NCBI RefSeq assembly: GCF_041260155.1 | Contig: NC_091935.1 | Coordinates: forward strand, 2,336,001 to 2,400,000 | Source of the DNA: Ptychodera flava | Lineage: Eukaryota; Hemichordata; Enteropneusta; Ptychoderidae | Length of the DNA: 64,000 nt | Reading direction: 5' to 3' | Shown: piece after piece, positions 22,507 through 33,600 of the stretch | How positions within the stretch are numbered: position 1 is the stretch's first letter | How the letters are laid out: each line of letters starts with the position of its first letter | The notes under the pieces: model-generated | The model's input: the letters and a program-made list of their open reading frames with translations, nothing else | The model's database searches: none | What the model was told of the DNA's origin: nothing | Translations under genes and position numbers: made by a program

Positions 22507-23431
22507 TCACTTCTTTTTACTGTTTTTTACAACTGGCTTCCTGTGTCTTTTGTGATGAAGTCTGTGGTAAGTTTGAATTAATCTTCAAAATTGGTAAGTG
22601 GTTACAAAATGGAATGTAGCCTATCATTTATAAACCTTCAAAACAGCAGGAGGAATTTTTATGCTGAACTATCAAATGTTATAAAATCAAGCTCTTGAAC
22701 AATATCAACTTTTTTCAAGGCAACTTATTTTTACACTGTGCTTTGACATAAACATGGGTGTGAAGTGAGAGGGAAGGCACATCCATGGTTAACTTTTGCA
22801 TATCCACATTATAGGAGTTGCAGCCCATTTAAACTTTTTTTGGGGGATTAGTTACCTTTATATTTCTATGGGCCTAAAGCCTGATTGAAATAGATAAACA
22901 AACAAATACACATTTCAGCTTATATCCTTGTAGCCGTGGCTTCGCCAAGACGAAATTTCTGAAGGCGGTTCTTGCAAAACGTTTGTCTGCTGCTAATAAC
23001 ATTTATTGTCGAGAGGGAAGAGCTCCCCGGGTAAAGCTGTCTGGGTCTTATCTTGGATGTTACCTCAGGCTCAATGCCGCTGTGGCAAGCGGATATTGAT
23101 TGTACGATAATGAACTCATGGGAAGCCCAGTAGCATCATAGAAAGTACAGATTCTCAGATAGAGTCTTTAATGACTTAATTGATGATATTAAAACAGGCG
23201 CTAGACACGTTCGGGAGACACGTCGATTCGACAGGTATCTCGCGAAGCGACGGGGTTTTGTGCCTGTCATACAACACGTTAAATTCGTTTGTATCTTATG
23301 ATTAATCCACTTACTTCTTCTGTAAGGTGTCTCTCGTGTCTTTGTCCGGCATTTTTGAAGAAATATATTTGCATACACATAAATATAACACTGATAACGA
23401 TGAGTACACTAAGAAGACGAGTTCGTTTCAT
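14900..23431 (-). CDS. FKTN: fukutin gene, seven coding exons
   Basis: Joined exons give 441 residues (human about 461) with consistent phases and GT-AG borders throughout. The protein is a type II Golgi membrane protein: a short basic tail MKRTR, a membrane anchor at residues about 6-25, then a luminal region. The C-terminal half is the LicD/fukutin-type nucleotidyltransferase-like domain, including [19 protein letters not shown], the acidic DVDLG (D298, D300) expected to bind metal, [24 protein letters not shown] and the tail [10 protein letters not shown]. In vertebrates FKTN adds ribitol-phosphate from CDP-ribitol to the core M3 O-mannose glycan of alpha-dystroglycan, together with FKRP. 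All recognisable catalytic-domain motifs are intact, so the gene looks functional. It is transcribed away from SLC35E1, whose start lies 3.1 kb off. Odd feature: the array in intron 5. Confidence 0.93.
15752..15876 (-). CDS. FKTN: FKTN coding exon 6
   Basis: 125 bases, phase 0 in and phase 2 out, acceptor CTTGCAG and donor GTAAGT. Codes [20 protein letters not shown] then [14 protein letters not shown], strongly conserved in fukutin. Confidence 0.93.
15946..16126. mobile_element. hAT-like MITE in FKTN intron 5
   Basis: About 180 bp with near-perfect terminal inverted repeats. The left end is CAGTGTTTTTGTTAAGG; the right end read in reverse is CAGTCTTTTTTGTTAAGG. CAG-starting ends of this kind are typical of hAT elements. 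A clean 8-bp target duplication is not visible. No ORF. Confidence 0.6.
16345..16428. mobile_element. short TTAACC-ended MITE, family C, decayed copy
   Basis: Starts TTAACCATTTCACCAGCATG and ends AGGGTTAA. It shares TGTTATCAATGGTGAT with the better copy at 21223-21314. Confidence 0.5.
16498..17330. repeat. FKTN: minisatellite of FKTN exon 5 end plus splice donor
   Basis: Eleven tandem units of mostly 76-78 bp (two are 69 bp) follow exon 5 on the minus strand. Each corresponds to the last 57 or so bases of exon 5 (beginning CTAGCTTGATACC in the copies, CTAGCTTAATACA in the exon), the AAG/GTATGT donor, and about 18 intron bases (GTATGTTGTTGTTGATTG or GTATGTTGTTGTACATG). The coding-strand phrase GGTTTGTCCCTGAAGCATCT recurs in nearly every unit. 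The copies share differences from the true exon, so they expanded from one founder. The most distal unit (16498-16575) is the most diverged. Plus-strand open frames over the array are antisense artefacts. Confidence 0.95.
17330..17463 (-). CDS. FKTN: FKTN coding exon 5 (DxD motif)
   Basis: 134 bases ending in phase 0. Codes [20 protein letters not shown], containing the acidic metal-binding motif, and ends [11 protein letters not shown]. The donor is AAG then GTATGT. The last 57 or so coding bases and the following intron bases are the unit of the adjacent minisatellite. Reading past this donor meets an in-frame TAG after six codons, so use of any downstream donor copy would truncate the protein. 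Confidence 0.93.
17585..17860 (+). mobile_element. family B MITE fragment
   Basis: Contains GCATTGAAAGTGAAAGATC, CTCAAACTTTCCTCA and a TATTTGAAATTCAA block in family-B order, with both ends decayed. It lies in FKTN intron 4. Confidence 0.5.
18587..18849 (-). CDS. FKTN: FKTN coding exon 4
   Basis: 263 bases, acceptor AATTTCAG and donor GTATGT. Codes GVKVHVPRD, then [20 protein letters not shown], ending [14 protein letters not shown], the start of the catalytic fold. Confidence 0.93.
18921..18960. repeat. (TCTCTG)n microsatellite
   Basis: TCTCTG and TC repeats in FKTN intron 3, close to the polypyrimidine side of exon 4. Confidence 0.85.
19815..20060 (-). mobile_element. family B MITE, decayed copy
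   Basis: The blocks GGGCCCATTTTGAAGCTCT, GGTGATCCCTAATTTTT and AAAGTTTAAGTC match family B in reverse order. The terminal TTAA is eroded. In FKTN intron 3. Confidence 0.55.
20100..20380 (-). CDS. FKTN: FKTN coding exon 3
   Basis: 281 bases, phase 0 in and phase 2 out, acceptor ACTTCACAG and donor GTAAGT. Codes [14 protein letters not shown], then [31 protein letters not shown] and GQHAGAFD, matching the fukutin N-terminal domain in order and spacing. Confidence 0.92.
21223..21314. mobile_element. short TTAACCCTTT-ended MITE, family C
   Basis: 92 bp framed by TTAACCCTTTCACCAC and GTGGTGTGAAAGGGTTAA, nearly perfect inverted ends that include TTAA on both sides. It lies in FKTN intron 2. Confidence 0.65.
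21889..22080 (-). CDS. FKTN: FKTN coding exon 2
   Basis: 64 codons, phase 0 at both ends, acceptor CTTTGCAG and donor GTAAGA. Codes [20 protein letters not shown], the counterpart of the vertebrate stem/N-terminal domain segment, through to [14 protein letters not shown]. Confidence 0.9.
22386..22506. repeat. (CAT)n microsatellite
   Basis: About 40 CAT triplets with a short CAC interruption, in FKTN intron 1. The triplet period gives a spurious open frame of poly-Ile and poly-Ser. Confidence 0.95.
23315..23431 (-). CDS. FKTN: FKTN coding exon 1 (signal anchor)
   Basis: Codes residues 1-39. The start MKRTR is followed by the hydrophobic [20 protein letters not shown], a type II signal anchor, then a short stem. 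It ends in phase 0 at a strong GTAAGT donor. The start codon was chosen because it directly precedes the anchor, as in vertebrate fukutin. Upstream untranslated exons cannot be excluded. Confidence 0.85.
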
Positions 23432-24388
23432 TTCGGTAGATGGGACTTCAAAACAAAGTATGAAGTCGAGGCACTGATTAAAATGCTTGCGTTCGACATT
23501 TTACCGGCAAGGAAGAGAATAAAAAAACTACACTAGATATATTGCCGGTAATTCTCCATTCCATGCTTGGGAGTCCACACTGTCAAACGATGATGCTGAG
23601 TAAAGTACGTATGGTTGTACGGGAGGGGTAGACACATCTCTGTCCATTCACATCCTGTACGGCGTCGCCATATTTACAGTACCGGCGAACTCGCTTACCA
23701 ATGACGTTGGGACCGCCTAAGCTTATGTAAAATTGATCAAAACTTCTACAGTTTGTGACGCGTGCGTCGCACTTCAAGAATAATTAAACTTCAGCGGTTT
23801 GGTCGCCCAATAGAAAGTGGTAGTGATCGCGAAACTGCTCGGTTACTAACTTATTACGCTTACATATTTAAGTATCTGTTTATTTTTCTTTTCCGCACAG
23901 GGAAAAGTCAGGTATCTCTTGATGATGTATGTAATATATTTGTCAGGTATCTTTTTGATGATGTAGGGCCTATGCGATACTCCAATATAAAAGACATTTT
24001 CTATATTTTCTATTAACAACCTAATCTGCCTTCGCTTCAATTTTATAAGTTACGAATGGAGCCACAAGCGAGACGAGTAAAAGGAGTGGAGACTTTTGGC
24101 AGAAAAATTGTGCCTTTACAGGATATATCACAGATATCATCAAAAAGAAACTTGACTTTTATACTTTTCCCCAGCTATGGTAAAAGCACGCTCAGTGCTA
24201 GCTACTACCTCAATGGTAAAACTTGTTCTCCTATGGTTCAATGACTATTCTTCGATAACATTTTTGGGCAGGTCGTCTACCATATCTTTCCAACCCGGGG
24301 AATATTCAAAAATACATCAAAATCGTGATGTGTATATCTAACAATTTCTTCCAAATTCGTGACATTGGAAGTATAAAATCACGAAGAT

Positions 24389-24393
<5 letters not shown>

Positions 24394-24459
<66 letters not shown>
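24394..24459. repeat. (TA)n microsatellite
   Basis: Pure TA tract of about 66 bp. Confidence 0.95.
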
Positions 24460-24461
<2 letters not shown>

Positions 24462-24869
24462 ACATATATTAACATGTACAGTTGTAATGAATTTTCAAAT
24501 TTTCTAGATTGAATACAGTGTGAGCCGTGAATGTATCTAACTTTCTATACAAATCCAGATGTCCACAACCGTTACTGTTTTACATAAATGGATGTCAGAA
24601 CAGCAGTAAATCAACTGATCAAAAGCTTCAGTGGGTATTTAAACTTTTGCCAGTAATCCAATTACATCTCCTGAGAAGCCATGGCGAGCTATTTATAAGT
24701 TGTAGCTAAATCTGGTGTGCACAGAGTCTGAGAGGGCTTTTCCTTTTATCGTTGACTACCTTTTGTTAAATATCATTTTACTCATGAAAACACTATTGAA
24801 AACCTGTGACAGGAAGTAAATAGTTGCATCATGAGAACAAAAATATGTAATTTTTTCTTTCTAAAGTAT

Positions 24870-25035
24870 GTCACGGTATCAATGTATTCTGAAATATTAG
24901 TGCATGTTGCTTCCCTATATTATTCTCATAGAGAAAACAGAAAATCATGATTTTGTCATGCTTTTCATATGAACTGCAGATTTGCAAAACACTTTCTACA
25001 CTTTGCAAGACTTTCAATCCGCAAACATCCAGATA

Positions 25036-25104
<69 letters not shown>

Positions 25105-25318
25105 ATATTAAAGTTATGCTCCCGAAGGGCGATCCGAAAACTGTAACTGAATGATTCAATTCGTGTCTGGTACGATGTATTTTAGGCAAGTATGAGTGCT
25201 TGTTGCAATTCAAAAACTCCCTGACACCCCCGTATTGAGCATTTCAAAAACATGGTGACCCCCCTCCCCATGAATCCACCGGATCCGCCAGGCTGAAGAA
25301 ACTGACCAGTCCCTAAGT
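24870..25318 (-). repeat. family-A interspersed repeat, copy 2 (compact)
   Basis: Reverse-oriented and about 450 bp. On the minus strand it reads the GGGACTGGTCAGTTTCTTC head, GGTGGATTCATGGGGAG, one CCCTTCGGGAGCATAACTTT module, a (TA)n tract (25040-25101), AGATATCTGGATGTTT, then TTCATATGAAAAGCATGAC and TTTCTGTTTTCTCTATGAGA. It is the single-module version of the copy at 690-1960. Confidence 0.7.
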
Positions 25319-26507
25319 GAAATTTACGTGTAACTATCATCTGTATACTCCACACAGAAATTTTCAGATCTCAGAGTTAATTTGTCTAGCCAAATAAAGC
25401 ATTAGGCCTACCACACTGATTATTTTAACAGTCATTCTTAGGGTACACACATTTATTGATAAGATGTGTTTCCGAGTTTTTGTCATTTGGGTCATGCGCA
25501 TCACATACAGCTTCTTGCTATAGCGTCTGGAAGTAAAATACTCAATTTGTCAACACGTACGACCTTTAGGCTCATGTGTATAGCGAATGATGGTGCTGTT
25601 GACAGTTGAATAGTACAGTCTGGACTTGATCTCAACAATGCTTCTGACACATTGCGCATTATGTGACCAAGCTGAACAGTGGGTTGGATTTAACACCTCC
25701 AGAAAATAATTGTATTTACACTGTAAAAGGGTCAAATTACCGTTTATATATTTCAAGGATTGTATAATTTTTAATTTTCAGATAGAGACTTTTTGGTACG
25801 AACACTTCACTCGAGCTAAAACTATGGATCAAAGCGATTTGCTAAATCTGTAGCTGAGAACATTTAAAACGTGTGTTTCAGCAAGAAGCGCGTTTCCAGG
25901 TCGGCCTGAATAGCATATCATACCAAAGGGAAAAAGTAATTTGAGATAACGGATGTTTAATCTTGCCGTTTTCGTTGTAGCCCGTTATATTGTTATTGAT
26001 AAAATTGAAGAATAAAAAGTGTTTTCTTTTTGTTTGATTCACTTTTACGGTTAAGCTTCTAAATAACCTATAATAATGATTAAGCTTGTAGAGCTTCTAA
26101 GGCTTTGAGGTGCCAAGAAGATAGAGTACAGCTTCTATATGATCAGATCATCTACAGTCGTATGATAGAGGAGCATCAGGAAACAGGATCAGGAAGCCCT
26201 ACAACGGAGATAAGCAAATGTCACACGTCAAATGTCGTATGTTGTTGTGAGCAATTGCGTTGTTCATATCGACAATACCTTTAGCGTGAGGTTTTAGTTA
26301 TTTTTATGGACGACAGAAACATATTGTATATCAGGACAGAATCAGGAACATTTTCCCCTTATTTCCTTTACTACTGTACTGGTGTATGAATAGCTTGCAT
26401 GGCATATCACTGAATTGATCTGCGCAACAATGTGTGCGCAGTTGGATGACAGCTCTGTCGAGATTTTTTTTCCCGCAGCCGGGGAGTCTTGACACGAAGC
26501 AGTTTCA

Positions 26508-26518
26508 AAGATGGCGGC
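26508..26518 (+). promoter_or_regulatory. SLC35E1: YY1-type motif over the SLC35E1 start codon
   Basis: AAGATGGCGGC is a textbook YY1 site that includes the ATG itself. YY1 sites placed just downstream of transcription starts and overlapping the ATG are common in housekeeping genes. This would imply a short leader. Confidence 0.5.
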
Positions 26519-26841
26519 GTCGGATTCAAAGCTGCTGCAGGAGTTTTGCCGGATAGTCGGCTTGTGTACCGTGTGGTATGCCAGCAGCGCAGGACAAAAT
26601 GTCATCGGAAAGAAAGTATTGAACTATTTTCCATATCCCATTACAATCACGATGTCACATATGTTTTCCCTAGCCGTATACTTGGGACCAGTTCTCAAAG
26701 CTTGGAACATTCCAATTGGACCTTCCATAGAAAAAAAGTATTTTTGGAGTGTCATAATTCCACTCGCCGCTGGAAAATTTTACTCTTCGGTGTCATCGCA
26801 TTTTAGTATATGGAAAATGTCAGTGTCATATGCCCATACAG
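26511..26841 (+). CDS. SLC35E1: SLC35E1 coding exon 1
   Basis: 110 codons plus one base, donor GTTAGT. Covers the N-terminus and the first helices through MSVSYAHT. The ATG follows TTTCAAAG and has G at +4; the MAAS start resembles the vertebrate protein. Confidence 0.93.
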
Positions 26842-27541
26842 GTTAGTAATTTTGCTGAGAAGGAACTTTTTTCCAGAAATCGTCATACGGAATTATTTCT
26901 TCGTAGACCGGAAGTTGTGGTAGTGTCGCGTATTTCGTGTGGGTTTTGACGTAGCGTTGCCATACACAGCTTATGTGACCGTGTACATTTGTACACGATC
27001 GTGATGACGACAGCCAATGAACGTTATCGGAGGAAGGAGTTGACACGTCCTCGGCAGAAGTTCATCACTCAAAGGGGTGCCATACCGTTACCATACTGAA
27101 TTTCGTCGAAAGTAATGTATTATTGTGCTCAATTTTACGTCCAAAGCAAAACCGTCGTGTTCAAGTTTCATGTGCTTTGACAAGGCATCTCTTAAATTTA
27201 AGGGGGGTTGGGTGGGGGAGGTATATTTTTTCAACTCACACAAGGAGGACATGACAAAACAATGAGCTAGTATTATATTAAAAAGCCAACTCCTTGTGTA
27301 CTCTGCGATTTGAAACCGTCAACTAAGATTCCAGTCAACACTCTTTAAACCACACACTCTGAAAAAATAGGAAGACAGAGAAATTGGCCAAGTATAACCA
27401 TGGATGTTACATCCATGGTATAACCTACACTGTTGAGAAAGTTAATATATTTTAATGACCAACTTCGTAATAGATTGCACAAAAGGTACATGACATATCT
27501 CGTACTTGTACAACCAATAGTAGGTTTCAGAGGTGTTATAT

Positions 27542-27635
<94 letters not shown>

Positions 27636-30600
27636 TTCCAAGTGTCCAAAAATTACTCACATTGAATGCTGGTGGCAGATGCTCTAAAACAAGAATGCAA
27701 AATACTGCTTCAAGATGTTCACAAAACAACCAACCACTTGCCCATGTAAATGCCAATATAGCTTTCATATCCACAGCACTCTTTTAATCCTTTGAGTGCT
27801 GTAATTTTTCCCACTGAAATTTTCCTAAAATATTTTACCAGTTTTTATGAATTTTTATGTAAACTTTTTATTTATAATTTAAACCAAATGGACATCACAT
27901 TTCATTGGCTACAGTTTTTCGTCAAAGTTTGAAAAAATTTGCCAGGGGGTACATTTTGTAAAGGCGTCAAAATTGACTTTGGCGCTCAAAGGGTGAATAT
28001 CTGAAATCATATAGAGGGAAACTGTCACATAAACAAACAGTTACAGTCAGTATCTGTTATTCCTTGATTTACTTGTTTGCTTCCTCCAGCTAATCTTCCT
28101 GGAGCCTAGATTTGAAGCAACTGATATGTGATGTATGTTGCATAGATTGGTCACTGGTTGAAACTTTCAAGCACTGTACTGTAACAGTATGTTTTCATCC
28201 AATGTACCAAAACTTAGCTGTACACCAGAGAGAGTCTGTAATTCAGGGTATTTGTCAGAGTATTTTGATGTGACGTTTCATTTAAAACAAATTGTACACA
28301 TCATTTTGCACACCTAGATTAAGTTTCCATGCAGTGTCTCCTTTGTCATTCTAATGCCACAGATCATGACAGTTGTGTTGGGATTAGCTTACTACAAACC
28401 ATAGAGATTATGTGAGATACGTCAGGATTAGCGTATTATAAACCGCAGAGCTTATGTGAGTTGTCTGTAGTACAAACATTAAAAACATTACCTTTGTCTT
28501 TTCTGTAATATTCTAGTTGTCTGATAAAAAATGTGTGCTCTTTTAAAAAGGTACAAAAGTGCATAAAATGTAACAGGTTAAATGCCAGGGACTTGATCCC
28601 CGGGATCAAGTTTGTTTGAGTCTATAAGAGGATTATAGAGTGTCATAGTCTTTTGTTTTCCATTGAAATTGTAATCTAACAATGGGGCTTGAAATTAGCG
28701 GTTGTCCCCGCGTCCACAGATTACCAACTTTTCCCTGGGGCTGCCAAAGCCCATTAAATGGTAGCCCACATGGACTACGAAAGCCTGGGACATGAAATTA
28801 AGTCAGTACTTGGCGTGCCATGTCCGGTCTTTCACTTTTTGACGAGCTAAATACAGTCAAACCCAGCTGGACACAGTAAGGCCAGACTATGACTTTGTTC
28901 TGCAAATTGCAAAAGCGATCTTGCGATGGAACTTTGCATTACAAAGTTTCAATATCTCAACTGATGTAGTTGGATGATAGGCACATAAAATGATGGCCAA
29001 TGAAAATGTATTCTCATTGCATTTTCATCAAAATGTATCAATCACAAACTCCTCACTACTACAGAAAGCCAATGGTTTGTTTTAGCCCTGCTGAGAAGGT
29101 GGTGGTCATTGCCATGACGACTATTACATGCAAAATTGGCATGCAACTCTGAGAATGAAATGGGTTGTCAATACAATGATAGGTCACCAAACTTTTTAGT
29201 GCCACTGTCGTCAATTATACCAGTTTCCTTTAGGTAATAAAGGTGTGCAAGAAGTCACATCAAATGTCTAACAAATTCACTTTATGGGTAGAATCTTGAA
29301 AAATAGCTGTTTCTTCTCTTGTTAAATCCTTAAATTAAAATATGCATGGGCTACCAGCCATTGTCACTGGGCTACCAACTTCAAAAAATGGTATTCCAAG
29401 TGGACTACCAGGGAAAAAAAGTTAATTTTGAGCCTTGAATAAGTAGATTTCCCTGTGAGAAGGCACAGGCCTTTAAAGTGTGATATGTGATTGAGATTAT
29501 CTGTGATAAGAATTAAGGAATGGACTGTCAGATATTGAAAAGGCGCAGTTAAACTGTGAAAAAATTGTTGGTGTTCAAATTTCGTAAGATGCAAGTTTTG
29601 TTTGTTAATATGACTGCAAACTTAATTGATAAAAAGTGGAATTGTATGAAAAAGGTACGCATACTTTGTTCAGTCTGACTGAAATCTGTCAGCTATCAAA
29701 ACTTTGAATGGAAAAGGTTGTTTATGTAGATTCTGACTGCCCCTCTGAAAATGTAATGGTTTATCCTTTAAAAGGAATTGAACTTATACCTGTCACGTTA
29801 TATATGGCAACATAGCAGACAAAGTTACCAATTACAGCCACCCAACTGTTCTCAGATTTCGGTCCAAATATGACATCCTTCATCTAATGAGGAAACCTGA
29901 TATTCAGGCCCTACAGAAAGCTAAACTGGATAACTTAGTTTAATATGATATGTTCTGAAAAAATATCATCAAGTGAAATATGCATGGTTTCTAAAAAGTA
30001 AGTCAAAAAATTAGTCTTTAAATGTTATATTTTTTCCATATGTAATGTAATTATGTAATGGAAGCATGTTTATTTACTTGTTTATTTTTTTCTCCTTTTT
30101 TTTTTTATTTTTTACATTTACTTTAATACTCCAGTGCAGTCACACTTGACTGTTAACCGGTGATGCAGCACTGGGTCCAACCAACCAACCATAAAGAACC
30201 CCGCTTTCCTTCAACCTTTTTATTGTTTATTTTTTTATGTTTGGTGGTATGTAATATGACAACCCACCAGGTCATTGTGGTGGGAAAATGCCAGATGCTG
30301 TGTGCCTACAATATTTTACCCGCTGTATAAAACAAACTGTCATTTATTAAATGTCACCAAGTCATTGAAATGGTTTTGGTGAAATGTCAGCTCACCTGGC
30401 AGTGTTTTCACAAAACCACAAAATTTTTGGGTGCATATTCTACCAAACATTATTACCAATGTTGAGTTTTGCTATTTTATTACAAACATAGATCAAGAAA
30501 TAGACCTTATCCTGCCAGACCTATGTATCACTTGCCATCTGCAAAGTCAGTAAAAGAGTGTTATACAGCCAAAATATGCACATTATTACCTACTTGGCAT

Positions 30601-33600
30601 ATCACAGCAGATTGAGTCTCTGAAAATCATGTTGACAGTATCTACATTTTCAGGGACCTTCAAATGTTCAAGTGTTTCTCAAAATGAAATATGAGGGACA
30701 TGTTATATCTCACTGGCTTTGACCAACTTGACCTGATTGGTGGCATATGAACATGGCAAGATAAGGGTTGAGTTACACAGAAATAAAGTCAGTATGATGA
30801 TATCAAACACTCTTGAGCACAGATAATGCCAAACTTGCAAATCTTTAACATCACTCCGTTTTTCTTGTTTTCATTTCTATTCAGTGAAAGCTATGATGCC
30901 AATATTTACAGTAACTTTATCAAGAATTATTTTAAAAGAAAAACAAACTACAAAGGTAAGTCGGTTCACCCGTGAAACCATGTTTATTTGAAGATCAAGA
31001 ATCTACAGGTAACACATACTTGCATCAACCAATTTGTATAATACCAAAACCATAAGTTTAGAACCTATCCTAGCCTTTCCAGCTGTCCAAGCACAAACCT
31101 GCATTTTGGACTTAGGTAGAATATAATGTACTTTGGAGACATATCTCCCAAATTTTTACAATACTATTTTGGTCTACCACTTGAGGGTTCTCATTTTGAA
31201 GCTCATGAAGTATAGAAAGTTTTCATCAGCTTAGTTTTGTGAAAATCGAAAATTAAAATCATTTACCGGGTAGGCAACATTGGGATGAATCTCAAAAGTG
31301 TGGGAAATACTTGGTATTTTCTTACTTTCATACTAAATTTTGCTTAGTAACCCCTGACTTTTTTTCCTTGACTTTGAAAGGAGGTTTAGAGTTCCCTTAA
31401 GGAAAGCTTGAGCAAAGGTTTAAGTATTTGAATTTATGGTGTACACTATCGTAGCAGTATTGGAAATTCATATGAATCTCTCTTTTTTTATTCACATTGT
31501 TTGGAAATGCACAGATAGGTAACAGTGAAAAGCTTCACAAATGTAACACGTAAATAAGTCAAACCAGAGCAATATTATGAACTGGAGTCATGAAATGGGA
31601 TAGTACTGGTACCTGCAACTTTTTGCATTATTGTATTTTTTTCAGAATATTCAATTTATTTATGTCAAATATAGGTTCTTGTTCCATTACCCATAGCACT
31701 TGTTACGACTAGAGTTTAGCATTTAACCAGTCTGTAGATATTGTTAAATAGGTATATTCCAAATAAGAGCAAGTCAATGGGATGGGTAAAATGTAATGAC
31801 TTACAAAGCTAAGTGTGATTTAGATCAATACACATTCAGATTATGAGGTGAAAAGTAAAAAATGTTGGCTATTTTACTATGTTATTTATGAACAAGAAAC
31901 AGTTTAAACAAATCAAAATATTTAGTACCTTACCTTCAATTTGGTTCTGGAGAGAGTATATTAAAATAGTATTTTTCAGTATTTCAAATTTAATAATGAT
32001 AAGACTGTTACTATATGAAGTGAACACATTTTGAGTCATGATATATCTTCCAAATATTTCACCATATGGCAAGGAATGTAGATTGTTTATACCATAAGGC
32101 TAAAACTACATAAATTATCAGTTATGCCACTGAAATGATACCGAAGGCATTAAATATTGTTGTGTTGCAATTGATCTGAGTAATATTAATAACTTCATTA
32201 TTTGACCATATTGCATGTATGGACATGCATAGTCCTCTATAGAAATTGACTGTTTTCACAAGCCTACCCCAGTATTTCATCAGAATAGGAAATCTAAATA
32301 TAATACCTGTCACTAACATGAAAGCTGAGAAATCACTAGGAATGAAAAGTCAACTTACAGAGAAAGATGCAGTCTGTAAAACGAGAAATTTTATCCGCTA
32401 ATATTTCACATTTGCTGAAGCATTTTAGAAATTACTCAATAAGTCAACAGTTTACAATTACACAGACCCTGAGAACTTATTACAATCTTTCTTTTGCTTT
32501 ATTTTTGTGTAATTGATATTAAAAAAAATATCATTGATATTAAAAAAAAATATCAGTCATTTCATAACATTTCTAAAATTTTAATGTTTTCTCTTTCTTT
32601 TGTTTACTTGTTTACAGGTATATTTATCATTAGTTCCTATTATATTAGGAGTGTTATTAGCAACGATGACAGAATTGTCATTTGATTTGCTGGGTCTCTT
32701 TTCAGCCTTATCAGCAACTATTGCATTCGCTATTCAAAACATTTACTCAAAAAAGGTAAGTTTTATTAATTTATCAGCAAAATGTCAGTTCCCCCACTTC
32801 CCAACACAAGTATCAACAATTGCATGTATGTATTTGGGGCATTTGTACACATTGTTATTTTTGGTAACAGTTTGATTAAATCGTAGTAACTCTCCTTGTA
32901 GTACCGTAGGATAAATACCATAGTTGTTCCATAGCATTAAACTTGACAAGGACTGCCCTTGTGTACTAGGAATGTCAATGTTTATGTGTCTTCCCCAGGG
33001 AGGAGCCAGGTTGAAATTTTGTCAAAATCATGCACAATACTTACTGTAAAATATAAATGTCTGCTTCAAGTTGTTTCATTTGGTTCATTGTCAAGCCATC
33101 CCAGCACTAGGTGTTGATTATTTGTGAAATTGTGAAATATCAACTTGTATTTGATATTTCATCTACATTGAACTTGACCAATTTTTTATAATTTTTGAGA
33201 TATCATGCAGAGAAGCAGGATTGAACGAACTTGAACTTTGAATCAGATAGAAAATGATTTGGTGCTTTACCTGGAAACTAACTCAATGTCATTGCCCTTT
33301 TTGCTACACATTATATTTGGTGAAAATTATAACCTTTAGGATGTCTTACTGAAATCTGAAAATAATGTGATAGCTGCATGTGTCAATAGGTTGTTGGAGA
33401 TCTCTGAAAGCAGCAGTCTGTATCTTTGCCCTCAAAAGTAATTTATCCATATGTTTACAATTCTGCAAAAAAAGTTATCAAAAAACCCCAAAATGATTTT
33501 AAGTAGCTGAAAATCTGATAAATATCACCATACAAAGTCTGGCAATGGAAAGTGAATATTAGGATGAGGTGCTCAATTTTGAGACTTTGTCATTTAAATG

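Larger units (their letters stand above)
23432..26507. other. divergent FKTN/SLC35E1 intergenic region
   Basis: 3.1 kb between two oppositely directed start codons. It holds a (TA)n tract at 24394-24459, the family-A copy at 24870-25318 with its own (TA)n, and CpG-containing sequence close to both genes (for example around 23,700-23,830, with CCCAATAG at 23808). No further gene was recognised; the frames at 23762-24016 and 24056-24244 match nothing known to me. Confidence 0.5.

Noticed and set aside
23136-23378. 80-codon minus-strand frame near FKTN exon 1
   Set aside because: It is an alternative frame overlapping exon 1 and its donor; the signal-anchor frame explains the region.
24056-24244. 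62-codon plus-strand frame in the FKTN/SLC35E1 interval
   Set aside because: No homology recognised and length expected by chance.
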